DNA of 38,934 nucleotides from Bacillota bacterium (GCA_012523945.1 JAAYSO010000052.1:1-38934); one strand, 5' to 3'; positions 7,369 through 17,248 are shown, counted from the first letter of the stretch. Program-made: numbers and translations. The notes: generated by a model from the sequence alone, not told the origin.

Positions 7369-8625
7369 TTGAAGAAATTGTCCATTTTTCTTTTTTGTCT
7401 CATACTTATCGGCTCAGGTGTTTATTTTGCCGTACAACGGCAGGATCGTGCTCCCAATGGTGACATGTTGCCACCGCCTGCCGGCGATCAAAATGACAAA
7501 GGACAACCGCCCATACCCCGTGATCCCTTAAAAGAACAGCTTAACAAGATGACCCTGGAAGAAAAAGTGGGACAACTCGTGATCGTAGGAATGGACGGTA
7601 CTGAACTCACTGAAAATATTACCAATTTAATTCAGAACTATCATGCCGGCGGTGTCATTCTCTATCAGAAAAATATTACCAATAGTATGCAGCTTTTACA
7701 GTTATTAAATCAGCTCAAAAGCAGCAATAACAGTAAAATACCTTTATTTCTCTCCCTGGATGAAGAAGGCGGAGCCGTAAGCCGCTTGCCTGATGAAGTG
7801 ACAAAGCTTCCCTCCAATAAAATTATTGGTGAAATTGATAATGAAAAGCTTTCTTACAATATCGGCCTGGCCCTGGCACTGCAACTGCAAGCCTATGGCT
7901 TTAACCTTAATTTCGCGCCTGTTGTAGATATTAACAGCAACCCGCAAAATCCGGTTATTGGAGATCGCTCTTTTGGTGCTGAGGCAGATTTGGTCAGCAG
8001 GTTAGGCGTGGCCACCATCAAAGGTTTGCAAAACGGCGGCATTATCCCCGTGGCTAAACATTTTCCCGGACACGGCGACACATCCGTTGATTCCCATGTG
8101 GGTTTGCCCATCGTTAACCATGACTTGGACAGATTAAAAAGTTTTGAATTGCGGCCTTTTCAGGCAGCCATAAACACCGGGGTTGACGCTGTGATGGTGG
8201 CGCATATTCTACTGCCCAAACTGGATGACGAGTACCCCGCTTCCCTGTCTCACACCATTATTACCGGACTATTAAAGGAAGAGTTGCAATTTCAGGGGCT
8301 GGTAGTCACGGACGATCTGACCATGGGGGCCATTGTCAAGCATTATTCCCTTGAGCAAGCCGCTGTCCAGGCAGTTAAAGCCGGTAGCGACCTCCTCCTG
8401 GTGTGCCATGATTATGAAAGCCAAGTGGCTGTTTTAAAAGCTTTACATTACGCCATGGCACAGGGAGAAATTCCGGAAGCACAAATCAACAACAGCGTTT
8501 ATAAAATCTTACAGCTGAAACAGAAATACAATTTAAACAACCAAACCATTGCAAATATTAATGTGACGTCTGTAAATGCCGAAGTGAAAAATCTTCTGGC
8601 TCCTTTTCTGACGCCGGACAATTAA
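7369..8625 (+). CDS. Beta-N-acetylhexosaminidase, GH3 (NagZ-like), exported
   Basis: A 418-residue glycoside hydrolase family 3 enzyme, expected to release N-acetylglucosamine from muropeptide or cell-wall fragments. The N-terminus has a hydrophobic segment at 3-21, so it is secreted or membrane-anchored, followed by a Pro-rich linker. Motifs: D-E-E-G-G-A-V-S-R-L; K230-H-F-P-G-H-G-D-T-S-V-D241-S-H243, where Asp-His is the acid/base dyad typical of NagZ-type GH3; and V-V-T-D315-D-L-T-M-G, holding the nucleophile Asp. The start chosen is TTG 7369 with GGAGG eight bases upstream. The frame is open back to 7240, but that extension has no export-like sequence and would hide the signal. Convergent with the 612-residue gene. 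Confidence 0.88.
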   Translation: MKKLSIFLFCLILIGSGVYFAVQRQDRAPNGDMLPPPAGDQNDKGQPPIPRDPLKEQLNKMTLEEKVGQLVIVGMDGTELTENITNLIQNYHAGGVILYQKNITNSMQLLQLLNQLKSSNNSKIPLFLSLDEEGGAVSRLPDEVTKLPSNKIIGEIDNEKLSYNIGLALALQLQAYGFNLNFAPVVDINSNPQNPVIGDRSFGAEADLVSRLGVATIKGLQNGGIIPVAKHFPGHGDTSVDSHVGLPIVNHDLDRLKSFELRPFQAAINTGVDAVMVAHILLPKLDDEYPASLSHTIITGLLKEELQFQGLVVTDDLTMGAIVKHYSLEQAAVQAVKAGSDLLLVCHDYESQVAVLKALHYAMAQGEIPEAQINNSVYKILQLKQKYNLNNQTIANINVTSVNAEVKNLLAPFLTPDN

Positions 8626-8661
8626 ACCTATATTTCTGAATGTAAACTTCTGTTCTCTCGT

Positions 8662-10500
8662 CTATTCCTCGCCATCATGGATAAAATCATGCGGGGCAGA
8701 AGCCACCTGCGCTTCAACTTTCTCGCCTGCTCTGTTTTCATTCCATTCAATTTTAAAAAAGTTTAAATCACCGGGCTGCAGCATGGGCAAATCGAAAACT
8801 GTTTGGTACCCGGCACTGCCTGCCAAATCATAGGAAACAACAGGGCCTTTTCTTGTTGGCTTAATAACCAGATTGGGGTTATTGAGACTACGGAGGGCAT
8901 CGGCGTTGCCCCTGGCAACAATGCGGTAGCTGCCCGTTGTTAATTCTCCCACATAGAGATAAAGGGTAAAAACGTCATTGTCATAAACAAAAAGAGAAGC
9001 CTGTCCCGGGCCTTCCAGGTAAAAAGGTACCGTGTCCGTAAATTGAGAGCGGATAATGGCCAGGATTTGCGGCGGGAGATCGTAGATATACCCATATTCA
9101 TCGGGCACTGCAACTGTAATCAATTGACCTTTCCCATATGTATCCCGCAGCACGATGGGATAGTTTTCTTCACCCACCACGGCTTTTGCCAGTGTCCAAG
9201 TAGTATTATTACGATGCTCCAGTAGTGGGAAAGTCATTTTGTGCCGGCTATACCAGTACTCGGAAAAGACAACACCGCCGGACTGAAACTGATTGGAGCG
9301 AAAACGGCGGCCGCGATAGCGAATGGATGTGAGTTGGTCAATCCCCTTATTTAACCCCTCAAGGACAAAGCCGGAAGTTACAACGGCTTTGCCGCCTGCA
9401 GCCACAAATTTCTCCAGCTTACTGATAATATCGGGATCTTTATGCGCCTGAACCGTTAAGAAAACGGTTTTACTTTCATTAAAGTCCGGAAAATTAGGTG
9501 TATGCTCAAAGGGAATCCCCGCCATGCCGAGGAAATCCTCCAGATGATCTTCCCCCTGGGCGTTGGGCGGTAGATAGCAGGGCGTCCCCAGGCAATTACC
9601 GGCCTGGGTGAGAAAACGGTCAATGAAATCAAGCTGCAAACCCAGCGGGGTAACGACACGGTTTTTATACAGAGAGCCCCAACAAAAAAGAGTTAACTCC
9701 TTTGACTTGGCAAAGGCAGACAGATAAGCCTGCTCAAGATAGATATCTATTGGCGTACAACCATAGGGATCAAACCAGCTGCCCAGGTTTTTACCGGGGG
9801 CATAATTTTCCAAAAGGCGCACCAGGGAATAACTTAAATAGCGGGGCAGGTGCTGATCTGTGGCTTTTGTGTTACGTGTTTCCGTGCCGGTATAAATCCC
9901 GTCAAAAATATGTCTTTGCACGGCAGGGTCGTAACCTGCTTCCTGATACGATTCAACCCAGTTGGGAAATTTAATAATGATTTTACAATTAGGATTCACT
10001 GCCTTTGCTGCTTTCACAATGAGATTTTCACTGACTTCCGCCAAAAGTCTTGTCCGGAATTCTTCCCAGCTCTGATTTCCTTTGGCCTCACAACATTCCC
10101 GGCAGGTGCAGTTGGTAAAAAACCAATCATCAATAATAATTTCATCAAAAAGGCGGGCCGTGTATTGAACAGTTTTAACAAGATGAGCGCGCATATTTTG
10201 GTTTACATAGCAGTAGGTACCGCCCAAACGTTGTTTTTCCTGATCTGCTTCCGTCAGGTTGTGCACAGTTGTAGTCAGGGCACCTGACACTTCTATGCCT
10301 TGAGACTGAAAAAAATTTCTGATCATCTCCAACTGCTTTTGCGGCACCATTAAACCGTCACGATACGGTTCAAGATAGATTTTGTCACAACCGCAGTAAT
10401 GTTTGAAAAATCCCAGCTGTTTGTTTAACGCCTTTTCGGAAATATCCACCATATTTTGTGCTGTACAATAAATAGCCAGTTTAAAATTTTTATATCTCAC
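8662..10500 (-). CDS. Uncharacterised protein, possible glycoside-hydrolase-like TIM barrel
   Basis: A 612-residue protein without signal peptide or membrane segment. I do not recognise a named family. Residues 1-310 alternate beta strands and helices like a TIM barrel and contain I-I-I-D-D-W at about 121-126, a cysteine group C-T-C-R-E-C-C at 131-137, and T-E-T-R-N at 206-210. The Asp and Glu would sit at strand ends like retaining-glycosidase acids (inference only). Residues 320-490 look like a class I amidotransferase/flavodoxin-like domain, as in some beta-galactosidases, with G-G-K-A-V-V-T-S-G and Y-G-K-G-Q-L-I-T-V-A. The tail is beta-rich. Start GTG 10500 has AAAGGGG nine bases upstream. 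Convergent with the GH3 enzyme, so a carbohydrate role is plausible. Confidence 0.75.
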   Translation of the reverse strand: MRYKNFKLAIYCTAQNMVDISEKALNKQLGFFKHYCGCDKIYLEPYRDGLMVPQKQLEMIRNFFQSQGIEVSGALTTTVHNLTEADQEKQRLGGTYCYVNQNMRAHLVKTVQYTARLFDEIIIDDWFFTNCTCRECCEAKGNQSWEEFRTRLLAEVSENLIVKAAKAVNPNCKIIIKFPNWVESYQEAGYDPAVQRHIFDGIYTGTETRNTKATDQHLPRYLSYSLVRLLENYAPGKNLGSWFDPYGCTPIDIYLEQAYLSAFAKSKELTLFCWGSLYKNRVVTPLGLQLDFIDRFLTQAGNCLGTPCYLPPNAQGEDHLEDFLGMAGIPFEHTPNFPDFNESKTVFLTVQAHKDPDIISKLEKFVAAGGKAVVTSGFVLEGLNKGIDQLTSIRYRGRRFRSNQFQSGGVVFSEYWYSRHKMTFPLLEHRNNTTWTLAKAVVGEENYPIVLRDTYGKGQLITVAVPDEYGYIYDLPPQILAIIRSQFTDTVPFYLEGPGQASLFVYDNDVFTLYLYVGELTTGSYRIVARGNADALRSLNNPNLVIKPTRKGPVVSYDLAGSAGYQTVFDLPMLQPGDLNFFKIEWNENRAGEKVEAQVASAPHDFIHDGEE

Positions 10501-10559
10501 TGCAATCTACCCCTTTCGCAAAAGATCAACCACCCAAAAGTTAATTCCATTTTACCCAC

Positions 10560-10568
10560 ATTATACCA
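10560..10568 (-). promoter_or_regulatory. Extended -10 promoter for the 612-residue protein
   Basis: Minus strand TGGTATAAT, the same sequence as at 322-330. No good -35 at 17 bp. It sits 60 bp before the GTG start. Confidence 0.45.
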
Positions 10569-10611
10569 CTGCCAACTACATAAAGCTGCTAAATTTTTTT
10601 CCTAATGTTTT

Positions 10612-10639
10612 TTGTCTAAAACTAGGATAAAATTAATAT
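10612..10639 (+). promoter_or_regulatory. Candidate promoter for the 10792 gene
   Basis: TTGTCT, 16 bp, TAATAT. This would give a leader of about 145 nt, in which I see no clear structure. Confidence 0.35.
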
Positions 10640-10791
10640 AGGTACTATTAGTGGCACTATCCAAAACAAGTTTTCGGAATTTTCGTTCTACTTTTGGCCT
10701 GTCAAAACTTTAAGCTACAAACATGAAACAGATACTTCAAGCAATTTTCTTGGCCGGAGAAAAAAGAGAAAAGAGCTTGAGGGGATGAATC

Positions 10792-11433
10792 ATGGAAAGC
10801 TTGCTGGTTATCTCCAGGTTGTATCTTCTTGCCCTTGTCTACAATTTCATCATGCTTGTCCTTTTAAGTTGGTGTTATCCCGAAACATTTTCACTGGTGC
10901 AGTACCCGCTCAGTTGGCTGGGAAAAATCGTCCTTGATAGCGGCCTCACCAATATTCTGGCGGCAGTTTTGTTTGCTGCAGGAAACCTTTTCAATATGTA
11001 TCTTTGGAAAAAAGTAATGGATGAATTAACTAAAACAAGCATGGGCAAGAAACTAACGGCAAAAATTTTCGGCAACTTTATACTGCTTGGCTTCCCGCTT
11101 TTGGCCTTACCTTGTGATGTCTTTGTCCTGCTGCATAGCATCGGTGGAGGTTTACTGGTAGGAGGGCTGTGGGCTATGACCACCTGGCTGCTTTATTATG
11201 CCAGAAACGACCTCGGACGGCGTAACCACCTGCTGCTGCAGGTAGTTCTGCACTTTGCCGCTTTATATTGTTTTTATCATTTTCTTCTGGACAGCGACTT
11301 AAAAGGATTAAGTCAAAAACCTTTACTTTTGGCCATAACTATTGGCTCGGGAGCCAGCCTCAATACGCTCCTGCAAACGCGCTACGGCATAAACCTTTTT
11401 AGAATGCCTTTTTTCCATTCCTACAAATATTAA
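10792..11433 (+). CDS. Integral membrane protein of unknown function
   Basis: A 213-residue hydrophobic protein with about six predicted membrane segments, starting near residues 6-28, 45-68, 90-112, 117-138, 148-165 and 175-192. No catalytic motif or family pattern is recognised. The ATG at 10792 follows GAGGGGATGAATC, an acceptable ribosome binding site. Flanked by the divergent 612-residue gene and the DUF169 gene, with no sign of coupling to either. Confidence 0.7.
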   Translation: MESLLVISRLYLLALVYNFIMLVLLSWCYPETFSLVQYPLSWLGKIVLDSGLTNILAAVLFAAGNLFNMYLWKKVMDELTKTSMGKKLTAKIFGNFILLGFPLLALPCDVFVLLHSIGGGLLVGGLWAMTTWLLYYARNDLGRRNHLLLQVVLHFAALYCFYHFLLDSDLKGLSQKPLLLAITIGSGASLNTLLQTRYGINLFRMPFFHSYKY

Positions 11434-11605
11434 CACGAAAAATTTTACGCAGACTAAAACTTACCCGGCTGAGTTTTTTCTTGTTTTAAGCAGGTTAAAA
11501 TGGTCCGGATCAAGAAATTAAAAATTATCTATTTTTAAAATCTTAATAAAATAAATATACAATGTTTGCGGGGCAAGTATTTAATATCAAGAAGGAGGCA
11601 AAAAA

Positions 11606-12412
11606 ATGACTGATTATAACAAGTATGGCCGGGAATTGGACGAATTGCTAAAGTTGCGTTATGCACCTATAGCCATAAAACTTTTAAAGACTGAAGATGA
11701 TATTCCCGAGGGGAGCTTGCGCCCCAAAAGAGATTTAGGGGAGCACTTGGCATTATGCCAGGCCTTTGCCATGGTGCGCCGTCAACGAACAAGTCTGGTT
11801 TTGCTAAAAGAAGATCATTGGTGTGTCTGGCCCCTGATTAGTTTTGGGCTGGTGGAATTCCGCAAGGGTGAAGATTACTACGACCAGGTAGTTTCCATCA
11901 ATTTTATTGAAGACCCGCAAAAAGCTAAAGAGTTTTTTGAAAAAAATTATCCCCGCCTGGAAAACGGGGGGAATATTGGTTTAGCCATGGCACCACTGGA
12001 TACATGCAATTTTGAACCGGATTTAGTTTTGATCTATGCCAGACCTGCCCAATTGAGAAATATGGTGATGGCGGTAAAATTTAAAACGGGTGAGCTGCTG
12101 AAAAGTGAGTTTGATGGGGCAGATTCCTGTGTCTATTCAACAATACCGGTATTAAAAACCGGTGATTATAGAATTACAGTTCCCGATCCCGGTGAGTATG
12201 AGCGGGCTTTAACTGATGAAGATGAAATGATTTTTTCCGTCCCGGCTGCCAAACTGGCAGAACTGCTGGATGGACTAAAGAAACTTTCCGACAGGGGGTT
12301 TGGCTACCGGCAACTTTTTATGGAAATGAAACTGGATTTTGCCCGCCCGCAATTTTATGATGATTTATTCAAAAGATGGGGTTTAGAGCAGGGAGAAATC
12401 TGGAAAAGATAA
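11606..12412 (+). CDS. DUF169 family protein
   Basis: A 268-residue cytoplasmic protein of the DUF169 family, common in anaerobic bacteria and archaea and of unknown reaction. Recognisable parts are P-I-A-I-K-L-L near residue 20, P-K-R-D-L-G-E-H-L-A-L-C-Q-A-F-A-M-V-R-R at about 40-60, K-E-D-H-W-C-V-W-P near 68-76, and a later G-A-D-S-C-V-Y-S. The conserved cysteines (two in the first half, one near 172) could bind a metal or cluster, but this is inference. ATG 11606 has a strong AAGGAGG site. Monocistronic, closed by the terminator at 12461. Confidence 0.87.
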   Translation: MTDYNKYGRELDELLKLRYAPIAIKLLKTEDDIPEGSLRPKRDLGEHLALCQAFAMVRRQRTSLVLLKEDHWCVWPLISFGLVEFRKGEDYYDQVVSINFIEDPQKAKEFFEKNYPRLENGGNIGLAMAPLDTCNFEPDLVLIYARPAQLRNMVMAVKFKTGELLKSEFDGADSCVYSTIPVLKTGDYRITVPDPGEYERALTDEDEMIFSVPAAKLAELLDGLKKLSDRGFGYRQLFMEMKLDFARPQFYDDLFKRWGLEQGEIWKR

Positions 12413-12460
12413 TTTTAAAGAGATAAAAACTTTAGATTAAATGTTCGGAAAAAGAGCAAA

Positions 12461-12494
12461 CCACCCTCATTCACTAAAGCTGAGGGTGGTTTTT
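12461..12494 (+). terminator. Intrinsic terminator after the DUF169 gene
   Basis: CCACCCTCA stem, 12-nt loop, TGAGGGTGG, then TTTTT. Confidence 0.85.
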
Positions 12495-12552
12495 AGCTTG
12501 GAATGCGTGGCATAGTCTGAATTTGAGGGAAAAGCAGCTTACTTTGTAGTGA

Positions 12553-13362
12553 TTAAAATGCCGGGACGACACTGCCTGCATAATTTTCTTCAATAAATGC
12601 TTTTACTTCCGGTGACTGCAGGGCTTGAGCAAGCTTTTTGACACTTTCTTTATCTTTATCTTCTTCCCGGACAACCAGGACGTTAGCAAAGGGAGAATCT
12701 TTAGGTTCCATGAAAATGGAGTCTTCCACCGGGTTTAGATTTGCTTCCAGGGCATAGTTACTGTTAATAACACAAATATCGAGATCGGCCAAAGCCCGGG
12801 GCAGCATAGCGGCATCCATCATTTGGATTTCCAGCCCTTTGGGATTCTCGACGATATCGGCATCTGTAGCCGTGACCCCGGCCCCTTCTTTCAGTTTGAT
12901 CAGTCCGGCAGATTCAAGCACATTCAAAGCCCGGCCGCCGTTAGTGGCATCATTGGGAATACCAATGGCAGCTCCGTCAGGCAACTGGTCAAGACTGTCA
13001 ATTTTAGTGGAATAAACGCCCATAGGTTCGTTATGCACTTTAGCTACCCAGACCAGGTTGGCATTATTTTTTTCATTATAGTCCTCAAGATAGGGTATGT
13101 GCTGGAAGAAGTTGGCGTCAATCTTTTTATCACTTAAGGCCGGGTTAATTAATACATAATCGGTAAACTCTTCGATTTCTAACTCAATGCCTTCCTTTTC
13201 CAGCAGCGGTTTAACAATATCCAGGATTTCAGCATGGGGTTTAGCTGTAGCCCCCACCACTAACTTGCCGGGATCACCGGTCTTATTACCGCTACTCCCA
13301 CAGCCCGTAACAACTACTGCCAGTAAAAGAAGAGAACATAATAAAGCAAAAATTTTTTTCAT
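12553..13362 (-). CDS. metQ: Methionine-binding lipoprotein (MetQ/NlpA family)
   Basis: A 269-residue substrate-binding lipoprotein of a methionine ABC importer, anchored outside the membrane. The signal peptide of about 20 residues ends in a lipobox V-T-G-C with Cys21. Family features are V-G-A-T-A-K-P-H-A-E-I, D-A-N-F-F-Q-H-I-P-Y-L, and C-V-I-N-S-N-Y-A near the C-terminal third. ATG 13362 has a GGGGG site. It is the last gene of the metN-metI-metQ operon, 6 bp after metI. D-methionine or methionine derivatives could also be substrates. Confidence 0.92.
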   Translation of the reverse strand: MKKIFALLCSLLLLAVVVTGCGSSGNKTGDPGKLVVGATAKPHAEILDIVKPLLEKEGIELEIEEFTDYVLINPALSDKKIDANFFQHIPYLEDYNEKNNANLVWVAKVHNEPMGVYSTKIDSLDQLPDGAAIGIPNDATNGGRALNVLESAGLIKLKEGAGVTATDADIVENPKGLEIQMMDAAMLPRALADLDICVINSNYALEANLNPVEDSIFMEPKDSPFANVLVVREEDKDKESVKKLAQALQSPEVKAFIEENYAGSVVPAF

Positions 13363-13368
13363 TAATTA

Positions 13369-14031
13369 TTACCCCCTGTTTTTACTTGCTTTTTGGGCGA
13401 GTTTTTCGCCAAGGAATTGCACACCCTGAACTACCAGGATTAAGACAATAACGGTTGCCCACATGATTGTATTTTCATAGCGCTGGTAACCGTAGTAATA
13501 AGCCAGTGTCCCCAAGCCACCTCCCCCGACAATACCTGCCATAGCTGAATAGCCAATCAGATTAATGGTCGTTATGGCAACTCCTAAAATTAAGGAGGGT
13601 TTTGCTTCCGTTAATAAAACTTTGGTGATAATAGTCCAGGTGTTGGCTCCCATAGACAAAGCTGCTTCAATTAATCCCCATTCTATTTCTTTCAGGGAGG
13701 TTTCCACCAGCCGGGCTACAAATGGGATGGCGGCCAAAGTAAGCGGGACGATGGAAGCCACAGTACCAATGTATGTTCCCACCAGCAGCCTGGTAATGGG
13801 AATGATTAAAATTAAAAAGATAATGAAAGGTATGGAACGAGTGGCATTAATAATCCACCCCAGCACCCGGTTTACCACTTTATTTTCCATGATATGGCCC
13901 CGTTCGGTAATAACCAGGATCACACCCAGGGGCAGACCAAATAAATAACTGAAAAATGTTGATGTTGCAACCATGTAGATTGTTTCCCAGGTGGCAACCA
14001 GCAATCTTTCCATCAGCCAACTGTCAATCAT
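13369..14031 (-). CDS. metI: Methionine ABC transporter permease
   Basis: A 220-residue MetI-type permease with five membrane segments, including the cytoplasmic coupling region around [10 protein letters not shown] (residues 123-132) that docks on the ATPase, and the conserved [15 protein letters not shown]. The gene begins inside the end of metN (8-bp overlap), which indicates translational coupling. Confidence 0.92.
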   Translation of the reverse strand: MIDSWLMERLLVATWETIYMVATSTFFSYLFGLPLGVILVITERGHIMENKVVNRVLGWIINATRSIPFIIFLILIIPITRLLVGTYIGTVASIVPLTLAAIPFVARLVETSLKEIEWGLIEAALSMGANTWTIITKVLLTEAKPSLILGVAITTINLIGYSAMAGIVGGGGLGTLAYYYGYQRYENTIMWATVIVLILVVQGVQFLGEKLAQKASKNRG

Positions 14032-15055
14032 TATTCAACACCTCAACTTCCAGACCCCGGCTTTGCAAATAATCTATAGCTTCCTGCAAATCATTGGACA
14101 GCCCCATTAACTCTAAAGTCAGATTACCGTAGGGTGTATCTTTAATCCGGTCAATATTGCCGTAAAGAATATTGGCCTCCACATCATACTTGCGGATCAG
14201 GGAAGAAATGATGGGCTCGCCGGCGGAGGTACCGATAAAAGCCACACGCACAAGCCAGGTTTGTTCCCGGTCACCCCCGGCAGTAGTACGGTGTAACAAT
14301 TCCGCAGGAACTTCCCGGCTAAATACCGAATTCACAAAACTGCGCGCAGTAGGTGAACCGGGGGAAGTAAAGACATTCAGGACATCGTCTACCTCAATAA
14401 TGCGGGAATTATCAATAACTGCCACCCGGTCACAGACCTCTTTAATCACATTCATATCGTGAGTAATAAGTAGAATAGTCAGGTCAAACTTTTTGTTGAT
14501 ATCCCTTAATAACTGCAAAATAGAGCGAGTGGTCTGGGGATCCAGGGCCGATGTGGCTTCATCAGATAACAATAATTTGGGATTATTAGCCAAAGCCCGG
14601 GCAATACCAACTCTTTGTTTTTGCCCACCGCTAAGCTGGCTGGGATAAACATTTGCTTTATCAGTCAGTCCTACCAGCTCTAAAAGTTCATGTGTCCGTT
14701 TAATGGCTTCCTTCCGGGGAACTTTGGCAATTTCCAGCGGAAACATAATATTGCCAAAAACAGTTCTGGAAGACAAGAGGTTGAAATGTTGAAAAATCAT
14801 GCCGATTTTTTGTCTGGTCAGCCGCAGTTCATGCTTATTTAAGGTGGTAATTTCCTGGCCGTCCACCAGAATTGAACCGGCTGTCGGTTTTTCCAGCATA
14901 TTAATACACCTGATCAGTGTACTTTTACCCGCACCGCTTAATCCGATAATGCCAAAGATTTCACCCTTTTCTATGGTGAGACTGACATCATCTAAAGCAA
15001 CAATTTTTTGCCCGGATGCGTGATAAATTTTAGTCAGGTTTTCGATCTTAATCAC
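14024..15055 (-). CDS. metN: Methionine ABC transporter ATP-binding protein with NIL domain
   Basis: A 343-residue ATPase. Walker [10 protein letters not shown] and signature L-S-G-G-Q-K-Q-R are clear; the Walker B region reads L-L-S-D-E-A, with Ser before the Asp-Glu. The C-terminal 75 residues form a NIL domain, the sensor by which cytoplasmic methionine inhibits MetN transporters (known for Escherichia coli). The start chosen is GTG 15055, with GGGGAGGG seven bases upstream; a GTG nine codons earlier would swallow that site. No S-box (SAM-I) riboswitch core is visible in the leader, so allosteric control through the NIL domain may be the main control seen here. Confidence 0.92.
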   Translation of the reverse strand: MIKIENLTKIYHASGQKIVALDDVSLTIEKGEIFGIIGLSGAGKSTLIRCINMLEKPTAGSILVDGQEITTLNKHELRLTRQKIGMIFQHFNLLSSRTVFGNIMFPLEIAKVPRKEAIKRTHELLELVGLTDKANVYPSQLSGGQKQRVGIARALANNPKLLLSDEATSALDPQTTRSILQLLRDINKKFDLTILLITHDMNVIKEVCDRVAVIDNSRIIEVDDVLNVFTSPGSPTARSFVNSVFSREVPAELLHRTTAGGDREQTWLVRVAFIGTSAGEPIISSLIRKYDVEANILYGNIDRIKDTPYGNLTLELMGLSNDLQEAIDYLQSRGLEVEVLNND

Positions 15056-15272
15056 TTTTGTGCCCTCCCCAGGATTTTCCACACAATGCTTTGCATAGAG
15101 ACCATAAATATAACTATTTCCTCAACGAAAGCGGAAAACCTGCTATCTAAATAAAGTTTATCTCCATCATATCATAACGGACACATCATTATTGCATACA
15201 ATAATTAGAAAGTAAAGTAGGACAAATCCTGAAAAGCACCGGGAAAAGCAAGTGAAGCGGCCTGGAATGGTA

Positions 15273-15304
15273 AAAAACCGTCTGTATAGTTACAAACGGT
15301 TTTT
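15273..15304 (-). terminator. Intrinsic terminator after the flavodiiron gene
   Basis: A 14-bp stem with one mismatch (AAAAACCGTCTGTA / TACAAACGGTTTTT) and a 4-nt loop, with T-runs on both strands. Lies 18 bp past the stop of the minus-strand gene. Confidence 0.85.
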
Positions 15305-15321
15305 CGATAATTTTTTTTCGC

Positions 15322-16509
15322 TTATGCTTTGGCAATTTTTTTACCGAACTCTACGGCGGCAAGCTGCTGGTCATTATCGGGATACCAGGTGGTTTTCAGC
15401 TCTTCGTCAATTAACTGAAAACCGGCTTTCTCCAATAATTCCCGGATATACTTCACCGCTTCCCCGCTCCAGCCATAGCAGCCGAAAGCGCCGGCTTTTT
15501 TCTTTTTAAAGCCCAATCCTCTCATCAGCTCTATCAGTCCGGCTACAGAATGCAAGATAGTCCTGTTGATGGTGGGTGAACCGATAACAACCGTTTTGGC
15601 TTTAAACACCTCAGTAATGGCATCGTTGACATCTGTTTTGGCAATATTAATTACTTTGACTTTAACCTCCGGATCGGCACTGGAGATCCCTTCGGCGATT
15701 TTTTCCGCCAGTCTTTTCGTGCCACCCCACATGGTATCATAGATGACTGAAATCTGGTTTTCCTGGTAGTCATCGCACCACTGTGCATACTTTTCTACGA
15801 TCTGCATGGGGTTGTCCCGCCAGATAACACCATGGCTGGTGGCAATGATATCAATTTGCAAGTTCAAGGCCAGGATCTCATCCAGTTTCCTCTTTAAAAT
15901 TCTGCTGAAAGGTGTCAGGATATTGGCGTAGTATTTTATTGATTCGCCATACAGGTCACACTGATCCACCAGGTCATTAAAAAGCTCTTCAGTAGCCAGG
16001 TGCTGGCCAAAAGCGTCGTTACTGAAAAGAATATTATTACCGGTCATATAGGTGGCCATACTATCAGGCCAGTGTAACATTGCCATTTCCACAAAGATAA
16101 GTTCTTTGCCGTTACCCAGGTCTAACTTATCGCCTGTTTTGACCACCTGAAAGTTCCAGTCCTGATGGAATTGTCCTTTCAGAGATTTAACGGCATTTGC
16201 CGTGCAATAAATAGGTACGTCCGGGATCTGTTCCATTAAAACGGGCAGTGCGCCACTATGGTCTATCTCACCATGATTAATAACTATGTAGTCGATTTTA
16301 TTTAAATCTATTTCTTGCGCCAAATTGTCAACAAATTCCCGGGCAAAAGGACTCCAGACCGTGTCAATTAGCACAGTCTTCTCCTCCTGTACCAGGTAGG
16401 AATTATATGTGGAGCCTTTGTGGGTTGAATACTCATCGCCATGGAACTTCCTTAATTCCCAGTCCACCTTGCCTACCCAATAAACATTATTTTTAATCTG
16501 TTTTTTCAA
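15322..16509 (-). CDS. Flavodiiron protein (FprA family, A-type flavoprotein)
   Basis: A 395-residue soluble enzyme that reduces O2 to water or NO to N2O. The N-terminal metallo-beta-lactamase-like domain holds the diiron ligands H79-x-E81-x-D83-H84, His146, Asp165 and His226, all present. The flavodoxin domain begins near residue 252 with I-Y-D-T-M-W-G-G-T for FMN phosphate. No C-terminal rubredoxin or flavin reductase domain is present, so electrons come from a separate donor not in the window. Start is TTG 16509 with AAAGGGG nine bases upstream. O2 versus NO preference cannot be read from sequence. Confidence 0.93.
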   Translation of the reverse strand: MKKQIKNNVYWVGKVDWELRKFHGDEYSTHKGSTYNSYLVQEEKTVLIDTVWSPFAREFVDNLAQEIDLNKIDYIVINHGEIDHSGALPVLMEQIPDVPIYCTANAVKSLKGQFHQDWNFQVVKTGDKLDLGNGKELIFVEMAMLHWPDSMATYMTGNNILFSNDAFGQHLATEELFNDLVDQCDLYGESIKYYANILTPFSRILKRKLDEILALNLQIDIIATSHGVIWRDNPMQIVEKYAQWCDDYQENQISVIYDTMWGGTKRLAEKIAEGISSADPEVKVKVINIAKTDVNDAITEVFKAKTVVIGSPTINRTILHSVAGLIELMRGLGFKKKKAGAFGCYGWSGEAVKYIRELLEKAGFQLIDEELKTTWYPDNDQQLAAVEFGKKIAKA

Positions 16510-16717
16510 TTACCTCAACCCCTTTGATTTTTTACCAATCCGCCTTCCGCTAAAGAAAATCACTCGTCATTTTAATACCCATTATTTGTGGACATATACT
16601 TTTTCCCGCTTAAGAGCAAAATTGAGCAAGAAAATGTTTGGAAATATAGTACAATTATATAAGCTGCGTCTTGCCATGTCGAGGAATAAAAAATTAAGAA
16701 AGGAGAAAACAAATTAC

Positions 16718-17248
16718 GTGGGTGCTTTTAGAAGTTTTTACTGGGGATTTTTGTTGACGATGTTGGATTTTCGCATCAACGGTTTTGATATTTTACCTGA
16801 TATCCTTGGCTTTATCTTTTTTGCCATTGGAATTAATGCTCTACTTGCAGAAAGTGAACATTTTCAGCAAGCCCAAAAGTTTAATCTTGTAATGATTCTG
16901 CTATCTATTTTTTCTTTTTATGAGCCACAAGCGGAACCAGGTTTCCGTTCCTATTTGTTTGTTATCTTAATTAGTATTGTCTCGATAATCGCCACCTGGT
17001 TTCTGGTTTATCATCTTTTTATGGGGATCAGTGAAATGGCAACATATGCAGGGCAAGCAGATTTAGCAGAAGAAGCAGAAAGGCGCTGGGAACAATACCG
17101 GCTACTGTTAATTGCCACCTTGGTTACACTCTTTCTGGTTATTATGCCACCACTGGCAGTGCTTGCCATACTTGGCTTATTATTTGCTAATATCATTCTG
17201 GTTATTAGAATTTTAGGCTTTCTAAAACAATGCACGGAACGCCTGTAA
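16718..17248 (+). CDS. Small integral membrane protein, function unknown
   Basis: A 176-residue protein with about four membrane segments. The opening L-D-F-R-I-N-G-F-D-I-L-P-D-I-L-G-F-I-F-F-A-I-G is a pattern I associate with uncharacterised Bacillota membrane proteins; no function is known to me. The start chosen is GTG 16718, preceded by AAGGAG at a rather long 12 bases. ATG 16676 is the alternative and would add a basic 14-residue extension. Its frame is open back to 16586, but that part does not look coding. Divergent from the flavodiiron gene. Confidence 0.65.
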   Translation: MGAFRSFYWGFLLTMLDFRINGFDILPDILGFIFFAIGINALLAESEHFQQAQKFNLVMILLSIFSFYEPQAEPGFRSYLFVILISIVSIIATWFLVYHLFMGISEMATYAGQADLAEEAERRWEQYRLLLIATLVTLFLVIMPPLAVLAILGLLFANIILVIRILGFLKQCTERL

